The notes under the pieces: model-generated
What the model was told of the DNA's origin: nothing
What the model saw: only the letters and a program-made list of their open reading frames with translations
Databases searched by the model: none
DNA from: Callorhinus ursinus
Taxonomy: Eukaryota; Chordata; Mammalia; Carnivora; Otariidae
DNA length: 64,000 nucleotides
Direction of reading: 5' to 3'
NCBI RefSeq assembly: GCF_003265705.1
Contig: NW_020312935.1
Coordinates: forward strand, 1,548,373 to 1,612,372
Made by a program: the position numbers and the translations under genes
Shown: in pieces, positions 11,281 to 21,969 of the stretch
Position numbering within the stretch: position 1 is the stretch's first letter
How the letters are laid out: each line of letters starts with the position of its first letter

Positions 11281-12305
11281 GCTCACCCAGTTCTGGTCAA
11301 GTGGTCGACTTCTCTCTGCAGTTAGCAGCTCTTCTTGACAAGGAGCCTGTTCTTTGGGCGGGAGGGTGCGGGAGGAACCCACCCAACTGGGGAGTAACCA
11401 CGAAAAGCAGGGGCGTAGGACCCCAGTACTCTCGGCTTTTCCTCGCCATTCCCGGCCTGTCTCCATCAGCCTGTCCCCTCTTTGCTCCATGTTCGTTTCT
11501 CCACCTCCGAGATAGTGACAGCAGTGATCCCTTCACCGAAAGCTAAGCGCCAGGTATTATGCTAAACAGTTGACGTGAGGTAACCCTCACTCCTTGGAGA
11601 GGTGCTGTGACCGCCTCCACTGCACAGACAAGGAAACTCAAGATTGAAGAGGTGAAGGAAGAACCCCACATCTCACGGCCAGTGTGGGGCGGAGCCAGCA
11701 TATGGATCCCACAGACTGGATCCACATTCCCTCTAATAGGGAGAGCAGCTGGGTGTGGCAACAGTGGGACCAGGTGATGTCCTCCAAGCAGGGGGCACCT
11801 CCAACCAGGAGCTCTAGACCACCTCCAATTTAACCTCTCCTCCTCAAAATGTAATTAACCCCACCACTCATCCGATGCCTCATGGCAGAGGGCCAGCCTG
11901 GCCCATGCATCCACAGAGCTGAGATTCTAGAATAGATAACTTTTTAAATATGATCATTCACTGTCTACAGGATGCATTTTTGACATTACCTCATTTAATG
12001 CCGCAGCAATCCTATGGGATGGATCCTATTTTCAGATGAAGAACCTCCTCAGTGAGGCCCACCCTGATTAAACTGTAGCCCACTGCAACCCCTCACCCCA
12101 GAGCTCCTCCCCGGCAGCATTTCCCCGCCATGGCACCATGAGCACCTGACCTGGTAAGCGTTCAGCCGCTCCTCCAGCCAGAGGGGGGAAGTCCCTGAGA
12201 GCGGCAAGATGCGCCTCCTGCACAGGTCCTGCCCGTGCCTGCTCCACCCACACACCCCGGGACCCCGTTCCTCCCAGCTTCCCCACCCAGTATCCCAACA
12301 CTCCC
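11281..12305. other. Intergenic sequence after CALB2, with MIR-like fragment
   Basis: Bases about 11530-11720 (CTAAGCGCCAGGTATTATGC, then ACAAGGAAACTCAAGATTGA) resemble MIR. The remainder is unique-looking sequence with no supported gene. Confidence 0.55.
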
Positions 12306-12309
12306 CAGC

Positions 12310-12745
12310 ATTATGGGCCCCCCAAAGACGTCAGGACGTAGTCAATACGTTCTCTTACCAGGCAAAGGGGAATTAAGGTCCTAGAAGGAATTAAGGTTGC
12401 TAATCAGCTGACTTTAGGGAGATTACCCCTGTGCCCCAAGTAATCCCAAGGGTCCTTAGATGGGAAAGAGGGAGGCAGAGATCAAGTGATGCACTGTGCA
12501 AAAGGCTCAGCCAGCCACGGCTGCCTTTCAAGATGGAAGCAGGAGGCATCTAGAAAGTCGTCAAAGTGGGAAAACATTCTCCCTTGGAGCCTGCAGAAGC
12601 CCCTGATACCTCAATGTTGGCCCATTTTGGACTTCTGGCGTCCAGAGCTGTTAAGATAGTAAGTGTGTGTTGTTTTAGGGCAGCAAGTCTGTGGTAACTG
12701 GCTGCAGCAGCGACAGCAGATGAGCGCATGGCAGAGACTCGGGCC
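12310..12745 (+). mobile_element. MaLR/MLT1-type LTR fragment
   Basis: The motifs appear in the order known for ancient mammalian MaLR LTRs: CCCAAGGGTCCTTAGATGGG, CAAGATGGAAGCAGGAGGCA, CCCATTTTGGACTTCTGGCG and GTGTGTTGTTTTAGGGCAGC. It is non-coding and strongly diverged. The family name is from memory of consensus text. Confidence 0.55.
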
Positions 12746-12749
12746 ACAC

Positions 12750-13200
12750 AGTAACGTGTGTGCTCCCATCACACAATGAAATGTGGCTAGTGTTTCTGGG
12801 TGGCCTGGGGTGATCCTAGTTGCACACACGCTCTCAGCACACTGCCCGGCACCACAGTATCACCAAATGACGGCTGTGGGGTCATAGCTACCACGGGTGC
12901 CAGGGCCAAAGTACCAGAGGCTTCCTCTACCCCCGGCTGGCAGTTCCGTGGCTGCTCCAGGACTCTCAGGGACTCAGAGGGTTCCAAATTTGGGCAGTCC
13001 TACTCAGCTTTCAGAGAAGGTGTCCGACAGGTGCACTGCCCCCTCCTGAGGGGGTGGGAGTCCTCCAAACGGGGCAGACACCTCAAGGGGACAAGTCTGT
13101 CTGCCATGGCTGAGGAGCTGAGCACCCACACTAATCCCCTGGCAGAGAGGCAGGAAGACACTGAAAAGTGTGTATGAACAGCAAACAAACACATAAAATT
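12750..13200. other. Intergenic sequence, nothing recognised
   Basis: Short open frames occur on both strands, but none shows a domain, splice context or repeat-family match that I recognise. Confidence 0.5.
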
Positions 13201-13211
13201 TTGACATCATT

Positions 13212-13348
13212 GGGGCGCCTGGGTGGCTCAGTCGGTTAAGAGTCCGACTCTTGATCTCAGCTCAGGTCTTGATCTCAGGGTCATTAGTTCAAGCTCCGCA
13301 CTGGGCTCCACGCTGGGCATGGAGCCTACTTGAAAACAAACAGAAGAC
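13212..13348 (+). mobile_element. Carnivore SINE, short copy
   Basis: The head GGGGCGCCTGGGTGGCTCAG is intact and the body is shortened, ending in ACTTGAAAACAAACAGAAGAC. A ten-base duplication TGACATCATT flanks it at 13202-13211 and 13349-13358. Confidence 0.92.
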
Positions 13349-13822
13349 TGACATCATTAGCCATTAGTGAAATGAAATACCATTACACACCAGTGGAAAC
13401 AAAGTATCATTTTTAAATGCCTTATTTTTGTTTCCAAAAGCAGAGTCTACTTAATTGTGTGGATTACAAGGGACCCCAAAGAAGAGAAAAGGCTTCCCCA
13501 TAGAACCAGAAAATAGAGCGATAAAACATTATTAGTTTAAACACAGAACCACAATAAAATTGCCCCATCATTTCATGCAGTCCTATGTAATTCATTCCTG
13601 TTCCACTGGATCTTGGATTAGCAGTCAGCTTTCATGATGCTGTCTTGCTCCTGGAATGGAGAGAGTCCTGGAAATCTGGACGCAGACCACAGGGCTAATC
13701 TGAGAGGTGTTCAAGTGACGTCTGCTCAGAAGCCCGCACCCAAGAGTCTATTCTTTAAAGGCGTGATGGTTTCAAGTACCTGGTACAGTCATTCTTCATG
13801 AGGCTGTAGGACCATCCTCTGT

Positions 13823-13824
<2 letters not shown>

Positions 13825-13878
<54 letters not shown>
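13825..13878 (+). repeat. (CA)n microsatellite, left of gap
   Basis: The CA dinucleotide array runs directly into the N gap at 13879; the matching array resumes at 14230. Confidence 0.95.
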
Positions 13879-14229
13879 NNNNNNNNNNNNNNNNNNNNNN
13901 NNNNNNNNNNNNNNNNNNNNNNNNNNNNNNNNNNNNNNNNNNNNNNNNNNNNNNNNNNNNNNNNNNNNNNNNNNNNNNNNNNNNNNNNNNNNNNNNNNNN
14001 NNNNNNNNNNNNNNNNNNNNNNNNNNNNNNNNNNNNNNNNNNNNNNNNNNNNNNNNNNNNNNNNNNNNNNNNNNNNNNNNNNNNNNNNNNNNNNNNNNNN
14101 NNNNNNNNNNNNNNNNNNNNNNNNNNNNNNNNNNNNNNNNNNNNNNNNNNNNNNNNNNNNNNNNNNNNNNNNNNNNNNNNNNNNNNNNNNNNNNNNNNNN
14201 NNNNNNNNNNNNNNNNNNNNNNNNNNNNN
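13879..14229. other. Assembly gap (351 N)
   Basis: The sequence is 351 unresolved bases flanked on both sides by (CA)n, so the gap is probably an unresolved microsatellite. Any reading frame across it is meaningless. Confidence 0.99.

Positions 14230-14277
<48 letters not shown>
14230..14277 (+). repeat. (CA)n microsatellite, right of gap
   Basis: Continuation of the CA array after the gap. Confidence 0.95.
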
Positions 14278-14279
<2 letters not shown>

Positions 14280-14699
14280 CTTCTAAAATATATTCACATT
14301 TCATCCATATAAGCTTAACTTCAGGTAGGCGGAACATGTCTTCTGATCTGACAACTCTTCTCATGCAAATCTTATGACAGTTAATACATCAAACCAGCCT
14401 AATTATTTCTAGCATCCCTCTTTTAATAAGGAGCAAACCCAGATCTTTGTGATTTTCCAGGGCCCCTCTGGGACACCTCAAAGATCACTGTAGGTGTAAA
14501 AGATATCCTAGAAAGTTCCCTTTCATGTTCTTCCCCCTCTATTTATTAAATTATTTGGGAAGGCAGACATCTAAAGAGTTGTCAGAAGAGCTTTGGACAC
14601 CTGATTAACATATGATCATGGGTGCCTGAGAAACAACCCATTGGTTACTCGGGTCATGAAGTGCCAACGGTTAAAAGTAAATGGACCCGGGGCTATTTA

Positions 14700-15300
14700 G
14701 AAGACATCCGTCCCCATAAAAACTTGCACACAGCGTTCACAGCAGCATTATTCATAATAGCCAAAGAGTGGAAGCAAGTCTAATGTCCATCAACCGATGG
14801 ATCAACAAAGTACAGTACATCCATACAATGGGATTACTGATTAGTCGCCCATAAAATGCAATGAAGTGCTGACACGTGCCACAACATGGATGAACCCCAA
14901 AAACGTGATGCTACGTAAAAGAGGCCAGACAAGGGCGCCTGGGTGGCTCAGTTGGTTAGGCGACTGCCTTCGGCTCAGGTCATGATCCTGGAGTCCCGGG
15001 ATCGAGTCCCGCATCGGGCTCCCTGCTCAGCAGGGAGTCTGCTTCTCCCTCTGACCCTCTTCCCTCTCATGCTCTCTATCTCTCATTCTCTCCCTCTCAA
15101 ATAAATAAATAAAATCTTTAAAAAAAAAAGAGGCCAGACAAAAAAGGCCACATCCTGGGTGACTACATGTATACTGAATGTGTATGACAAAATCATTGAG
15201 ACCAGAGGTAGAGTAATGGTTGCCGGGGGGGGGGGGGGTGCAGGGGTACCGAAATGGGCAGCAACTGTTAGTTCTAAATTAGGAACTGGGAATTAATTAG
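14700..15300 (+). mobile_element. L1 3' fragment split by a SINE
   Basis: Motifs include ACAGCAGCATTATTCATAAT, CATCAACCGATGGATCAACA and CACAACATGGATGAACCCCA, typical of the L1 3' region in sense orientation. The element is interrupted at 14933-15125 by a SINE and then resumes with AAAGGCCACATCC. Confidence 0.75.
14933..15125 (+). mobile_element. Carnivore tRNA-Lys SINE inserted in L1
   Basis: A full-length plus-strand SINE with a TAAATAAATAAAATCTTTAA tail. A 16-base duplication, AAAAGAGGCCAGACAA, is found at 14917-14932 and 15126-15141. Confidence 0.95.
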
Positions 15301-15429
15301 GGCCTTACCAATGAGGAATTCATTACTTAGGAATTAATTCTATCTGTAATCAGGCAGAATTAGGTAGTGGGATGGTTGCACAACCTAATAATATACTAAA
15401 AACCACTGACCCGTAGGTGAATATCCTCT

Positions 15430-18180
15430 TTGTTTTCCTTAAAAAAAAAAAAATAGCCTATGCAGGTATGGATTTTAAAATAAGTAAAATAAACAGGAAA
15501 TGCCTGTTTATATACATATACATATATACATATGGCATGTTCATAAGGGATGAATTTTTGTTCTTTGTGTTTTAAAACCACCTTTCTAGGATGGGACAAG
15601 TTCAACCTAAAGCACCAAAAGTGTTCTGGTAAGATACAGAGTCTCTGCTATCTAGAATAACCTTCTATACTGCAGGCAATGATCAGTAAGCCAAGGAGGC
15701 AAGCCCATCAAACCTGAGCAAACTTTGCTAAAATACAATATATTTCACAGTTTCTCTTCAGATGCAGCTTTTATAAAGCAATACAAATAAAATTCACTTT
15801 CCAAACTTTATCCTTCATAGTATCCTTTCGCATTCTGGAACAAACTGACAACTTACTACAGGGCAGGGAGTCTGCAGGGTCAAAACTATTTTCACAATAA
15901 TGCTAAAATATTATTTATCTTAACTGGCAATGTGTTCACCATCTGTTTGCAAATGAATCAAAAAATATTTGTAAACGTTTGTTTCAATTTCTAATGTGGC
16001 AAGTATCGCTAGTTCTAACCCACATAAACAAAAGCTCTTTGGGCAATCTCAATAGGTTTTAAGAATGTAGAGGGGAAGATCCCATCTTAAAACACAGTGC
16101 TGAAGGAGGAAGGAAACAGAATAAGAAATGGCATAACAATACCATCTATGTGAATTAAAAATGCTTATACACAAGACAGCAATAATGTTTTGTTACAGCA
16201 TTAAAAAAAAAAAAAAAGACACCCATTGAGCATCCCAGATGACTGTCTCCGAGGGAGACAAATGGCCTTGGGAAATCTCATCCAAAGGGATTGCAATACG
16301 AAGAGAGGGACCCCACAGAGACCATTGATAATGACCTGCCAGGAACTGAGAAGTGTGCTTAAACTCACCCTCTGCACAGGGGAGGGAGGATCCCAAGACC
16401 CCCTGCCACCCAAAAGAAAGTATCTGTGGACTCCCCCACCCAGCAGCAGCTGCCCAGGATGGAGCGGGCACCACCCACAGACCCTCTCATAGGCTCCCAG
16501 CACCAACTCCTTCCTGGAGATGCCTCACCAGGAGGATTTTTTCTAGCAAATCCAGGCACAGTAAGGAGCAGGGAAGCATCCATATCCATGGCCTGGGAGG
16601 GAACAGCTCCCAGGACAGGGAAGGCAGGTCGAGGTAGGTTGAGAGCTCAGAGGCCAGGCAAGCATCTTTACTCTGTTCAGACCACCTCGCTGGTGACCAA
16701 AGGGTTTCATTCAGTTGCAGGGATGAGGGCAGGAGTGCTGGCTGGGTGGGAAGCATGTGCTGCAAGCCTCTGTCATCAGTTAAGTGGACATTTTTAAGGT
16801 GCATGAGTTAGAGTGCCATGGTGCCCAGTTGGGGAGGAGGTGGGTATTAGGAAAAAGGAACCCAGCAGAGACACAAAGAATCCTGACTGGCGGGCCAGAG
16901 GCTGGAAGAACAAAGTTCTTCAAAAGGCACAGAGTAATCCACGAGTTCGGGGCCATGGATAGGTACGTACTAAAGGCTGCATGCTCCATCATATTAAAAC
17001 AACCATCAACGATCAACATCAGATGAGGAGCTGGTTTCTGCTTAACCAGTGCCCTGACCAGGAGGAAGCTCGCCACTTGCCAAAGAAGCACATTCCACTG
17101 TCACTCGGCTGGGTTATGAGGTCCGTCATTGTCTGACAACTATTCTTTGGAGCGTTAACTATAGGTCCATGAGTTGTGTTGCACCCACGCTGGGGGTCAT
17201 AGAGCAAAGAACCAGAGCACACCCATCCTCGCCTGCCCGGGGCTCCCAGTCTGATGAGATGGCCAACAACCCCACGGATGTTCTTGCCTTGAGTCCCATA
17301 CGAAATGCCTAATCTCATCCTCCTCATCCCCCCATTGATTTTAAGCCGGCTCCTTCCCTTCCCGTCTGCATCCACCCTCTACCCCCGCTCCTCAACCCCA
17401 GCCTCTTTCCACAGCTCCCTCAGTGAGCTGTCCCCTTCCCCACTGCCCTCACCAGTATCCCAAGGACACACTCCAATCTGAAACTGCCCCTCTTCAGGAC
17501 TAACCAGGTCAGTGATTTGTAGCGCCCAGTGCTAAAAGAAAACACATGGCCTCCTTCTTCCAAAAATGACGAAGAATTTCAAGACAATGACAGCAGAGCA
17601 TTAAACCAAGCAGAGGTGGCAAGTCCCTAAAGCCAGCCCCACCCCACCCCACCCCTCTGGGACGTGGAGGGACCACCAAGCTGCTAACCACCAGCCCAGT
17701 ACCCAACAGGCCAGGCCAGCAGCAACACCCAGTCCTGGTCAGCGGGTCAGCGACCCATCAGCCTGTCCTGCCGTGAGCAGGGGACGGGCTCTCACCACTA
17801 ACTGCCCCAAAGAGGACCCAGAATCTCACCAACACCCCCCTTAAAAGGGATCACTAAAATTTGTTAGAACAGAAATTGCAAACAGAACTTAAAGGGTTGA
17901 AGGAAAAGCAAGGTTTCCGACTGGTAATTTTAAAAACCAAAGTGAAGTTTTGAAGAGCTCTTCTTCCCCACAACAAAACCATGCTCCAAATCACAAAAGC
18001 CCAAGCAGCCTCATCCTGGCTTTGGGGCAGCGTGGGGACTGGGCAGCGCGCCCCCCAGGGGTTACTGTCAGCACACAGAAAGGAGAAGCTGAAGGGGTGC
18101 GCAGCCTAGAGGACAGAGTCTTTGTCCCACTCCAAAGGTGGCCTCTCTAAGTCCTGAGAAGGGGAGCGGCTGCTCGTGAC
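15430..18180. other. Intergenic sequence, nothing recognised
   Basis: AT-rich to about 16.2 kb, then mixed composition. Several frames stay open for 90-120 codons on both strands around 16.2-17.1 kb. None has a recognisable domain or coherent splice sites, so no gene is called. Confidence 0.5.
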
Positions 18181-19230
18181 TCCCTTTCCAGGGTCACTTT
18201 TTCTTCGGCCTCTGGTTTCGTGAGAAATCACTGAAATCAGGAGACACTCCTCAGAAGACAGGATATTTCATCAAAGATGACCCAGCTGAAGCCACAGCTG
18301 GATTAACCGGTAAGAAGCTGAAGAGCCACAGGCAAAAGAAATTGACTCCACAATGTGAGGAGGCTACAAAAGTTCTGGAGAGTTGACCCCTGCACCGCAT
18401 CCCTCCGCCAAGGAGACTGGACAGGAGTCCACGGCTATAAACACCCCCACTTCCTCAGGCCACTTACCGAGGCTCACAGCACCCCCACCCCCGCGGGCAT
18501 CCAGTGCGCCACAAGTCAGAAAACAGTTGAATCCCAGGATGAGAAAATACAAAGTCTGATGATCCTGTCAGATCATGATCATCCCAAGACAAAAATACCG
18601 TCCACCCAGGCCGGAAAGGGCCAGCCTCTTTGTCTTCCACCAGGGGAGGGGAGGCATCACTGGGCCGTAGCAGGAAGAACAAGAAAGTGTATGTATGGCT
18701 CAAACACTACCCAAAAATCGAGAAGACTATCACACAAGCCTCAGGAGGCTGCCGGCAGCCGGTCGTGGCTCTGCAGCACCGAGTAGGGAGGAAAGAGAGT
18801 GGTTTGAAAAAGATGCAGCCTTCCAGTCCCGCGCGGGAGCCCGCGGCCAGCCGCCAGAACTGGAAGAGGGCACGAAGCAACGGAGGAGGCAGGGGCTCCC
18901 TGTACTGGGTCGATGCCCACTTGGGGCATGAAGGCAACACCACGCAGGCCATAATGAAGGCCATGGGCAGCACGTCACGTTCATGTACAGCCAGCCGAGC
19001 AGGAAGGGAAAAGAGCAGAAGTTGCTTGAGGAAGGGAAAATGAACCAGCAGGAAATCCAGGCCCTGGAGAAAAAACTAAAGAAAAATAAAAGAGAAAGCC
19101 AACAATGAGAAAGGTCCTATAAAATTTACAGTTGTATTTTAAACAGGAAAGCCATGAACTCTTGTTCATGGCACAGGACATTAGAAGAGCTCTCGCCACA
19201 GAGATTGGGGGCGGGGGGCGGCTGCCAATC
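18181..19230 (+). other. Unclassified segment with protein-like patches
   Basis: A frame near 18.99-19.11 kb reads KLLEEGKMNQQEIQALEKKL and ends in a lysine-rich tail before TGA. Another patch at 18.19-18.38 kb reads FFFGLWFREKSLKSGDTPQK. The patches lie in different contexts and are broken by stops. An old processed pseudogene is possible, but I do not recognise the parent. Confidence 0.25.
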
Positions 19231-19275
19231 TGAGATATGTTTTCGGACAAACACACCAAGATAGCAAGAGAGCTT

Positions 19276-19860
19276 CAACAAACGGTGTCCCTCAAAACAG
19301 CTCCAAGAAGTAAGCAGTCACCAGAAACTTCCTGGAAGGCACCCTCAATGACCAGAGAGCACCTCTGGCCCAGCCACCGTCACAGGTGGGATCTGGCTCC
19401 CAGCATCAATAATAAGCCAACCCGTGGGGTCTCCTTGCTGAAGGAATCCAACCTGGACTGGGAGCCCCAACACCAATTCCTAGGGGTCATCTGAGGCCTC
19501 GAGTGCCTGGCAGGCCTCCTCGCTGGCCCAGCTGGGGTCCCACCAATAGAGGCAAGAAATCCTTCTCCTTTAAAGAGCTGGATGTCACAGGCCGCCTGTC
19601 GTTCCCATCATTTCCACCATTTCCAAGACGGAGATGCCCAGCCCTCTGGGGAGATCACCACCCCACCCAGGAGGACTCCTGTCCTTCTACCTATGGTTCT
19701 CCTTAGACCTACTGAGAAAACACAATCTGCACCTTCCCCAAGCAGGAAATTCCTTTTGCCCAAGAGGGTGCATGCAGACAACAATCTGAGGTTTGGGGGT
19801 TTAAAAACCTGTCTGACCATTATAAAGACCATCACTCAAACTCTTTCCTCCCAGTGCCAA
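19276..19860 (+). repeat. Unclassified ~600-base repeat, copy 1
   Basis: This segment aligns collinearly with 27958-28562, with small gaps. Shared text includes CCTCAAAACA-CTCCAAGAAG, TCACCAGAAACTTCCT, CTGGGGTCCCACCAA, ATCCTTCTCCT and GACCTACTGAGAA. Identity looks roughly 75-80 per cent by eye. It is not SINE, L1 or MIR. Confidence 0.75.
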
Positions 19861-21730
19861 CAATGAGCCAAACTGTAAGATGCTCCTCATCGTTCACTGG
19901 AGGAGCTTAGCCTCCACCAGGGTCCCTGCCTGCTGAGGAAGCCCCCACAGCTTGTCCTAGGCTCGTCTGAGGTCTCAGCTCCTGCCCTCGTATCTCTGCT
20001 TTACTGAAACCCTTCACTTCGGCAGGTAAGCGCAGGAGAACCACTGTGCCACAGTGTCAGAGAGGACCCAACTGGGTGCCCACAAAGATGGCCAATCCAG
20101 GGCCAACCCACTCATCTCCTCCCCAACCCATCCTCCCCGGCTCTTCTAAATGAGAGCTCGGAGATTGCAGCCCCACCCGTGGAGACCAGACACACTCCAG
20201 CATCAGCTCTACTGATGAGGGGACTTCACGCTGTTAGGGCGATTTGCACCACAACCCTGGCTGGAAGAGACTTATTCTCAGAGGGGCCCATTTGCAACTA
20301 ACCTCATCCCTGATATGCCCGCCCCGTGGCTGCCACACCCACGTGGGAAACACAATCTCCAATAGCTCAGGTCTAGGATGACCCCCAACATCAACTTGGT
20401 CCACACGGTGCAGCATCCAAGTACGTTCTTGAGAAACCCCAGGATAATAGCCACATTCGCTCTGCAGGGAGCCGGCTTGATGCCTCTCAAGCAGCCAGCG
20501 TCCTTGCCGGGGTGCACACACCTTACCGGACCCTAGACGTCTCGGTGTAGGGAACATCTGTCATGGCACAGCCATGGTGTGGTGCTAGCTGGAATCCCAA
20601 TCATCACGCCCATGGGACCAGCTGTGCAGATGACAGCCCAGGCCATCGAATACAAAGGGGACTCAAATGACCACACTCAATGCTACTGACACGCACCTCC
20701 ACGAGCTAGACGCCACACTGCTCTGACACCTGGCATTACTGACAAGACCCCCCAATCCCACGGGGCAAACACCAGCCGCTTCGTTTAAGACGATCCATCA
20801 CCCAGAGGTGCTCCTGGCTGCCACCCCAGCATTTCCAAAGCTTGCTTCTGCTGCCTGTTCCCAGGCATCCCGGTCCCAACGACAGGGGACCATCGTGCTG
20901 GCAAACCCACGACTGAAGAACTGCCCCACAGCAAGCTCCACGAGCATTCAGGAAAAAAGCTGCCAAAGCCTGGAAGAACATTCTCGCTCCTGGGCAGCGA
21001 CACGGGAAATCCTGGGGAGATGTTAGAGCAGACACACAAGGAGTTAAGCAAGAGGAGAGCTGAACCTTCTACATCTATGGAGGAAGATTAATCATTTGAA
21101 AGGTGGGGAGTCAAAGACCCTCATCAGATGCAGGATGTCCCAGCACGAGGGCGCCCAGAGTCAGGAACTCTTAGACCACTTCCTAAATAGTGGGGACCTC
21201 CAATGCTTCCGATTGTTCTTTCACATCTGTTTCCTACTGGGCCATCTCCTTAAAACCCTTCTCTGGCCTTTCCCCTGAATGAGGAACTACCAATTTGAGG
21301 TCTGCGGTTTAAAAAAAAAAAAAAAAAATGTATTCACCACAAAAGATTACCTCAAGATCTTGTTCTCCACAGAATTAACTATTTAATTTTCATTGCAGCT
21401 CAGGTTTTAATAGTAAAGGACTGAGTGATTTATGTTGCATTTAATGCTCTAAAAGCCCTTTAGGTTTGAGTGAAAAAGAAATACAATAAAAACAAAGTTC
21501 CAATTGATCCAGCTGCCCAGCCAGGTTAAGGAACCAGTAATTTATATCAAACGGGGCTGGGGTTTGGAAAGCCTATGGTCTACCAACGTTTGCCAGGATT
21601 TGCCAGGATTTCAGTGGACCCTCCAGACTGTGCACAGAAGGAGGCAGACAAACGGAGGCTCAGAAAAGTAACTTTGCTATAAATTTCAGGACAGCAAATA
21701 ATCGCCCCTTATGGGAGGCTCGCTGCATAG
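19861..21730. other. Intergenic sequence, nothing recognised
   Basis: Mixed-composition sequence with a poly(A) run near 21310-21328. No supported gene or repeat family was seen. Confidence 0.5.
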
Positions 21731-21734
21731 AGAA

Positions 21735-21962
21735 CTGTACAAAGCAGGAGCTCTCCACCAGAGGCAACCTGTGCCCTCCTCGCCTCCCTGAAGACATTTA
21801 GCAACATCTGGAGACATTTTTCATTGTCACAACTAGCACCTTGTGGCAAAGAGCTACAGATGCTGCTAATCATCCTACAATGCACAGGACAGCCCCCCAC
21901 TACAAAGAGTCATCCGGCCCCAAATGTCAATAGCACCGAGGCTGAGAAACGCTGGTCTCAAA
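21735..21962 (+). mobile_element. MER20-type DNA transposon fragment
   Basis: Motifs characteristic of this non-autonomous hAT element occur in order: CATCTGGAGACATTTTTCAT, CATCCTACAATGCACAGGAC, AAAGAGTCATCCGGCCCCAA and a GAGGCTGAGAAACGCTGG end. Confidence 0.7.
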
Positions 21963-21969
21963 TAAAGAC

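Noticed and set aside
10702..11490. A 262-codon open frame on the minus strand over the CALB2 end
   Set aside because: It is antisense to the CALB2 terminal exon and GC-rich 3' UTR, with low-complexity Gly/Arg composition, no domain and no splice context.
13789..14364. Open frames of alternating Cys-Val across the N gap
   Set aside because: These are translations of (CA)n and unknown bases, not genes. The same applies to the 41.9-42.2 kb frames.
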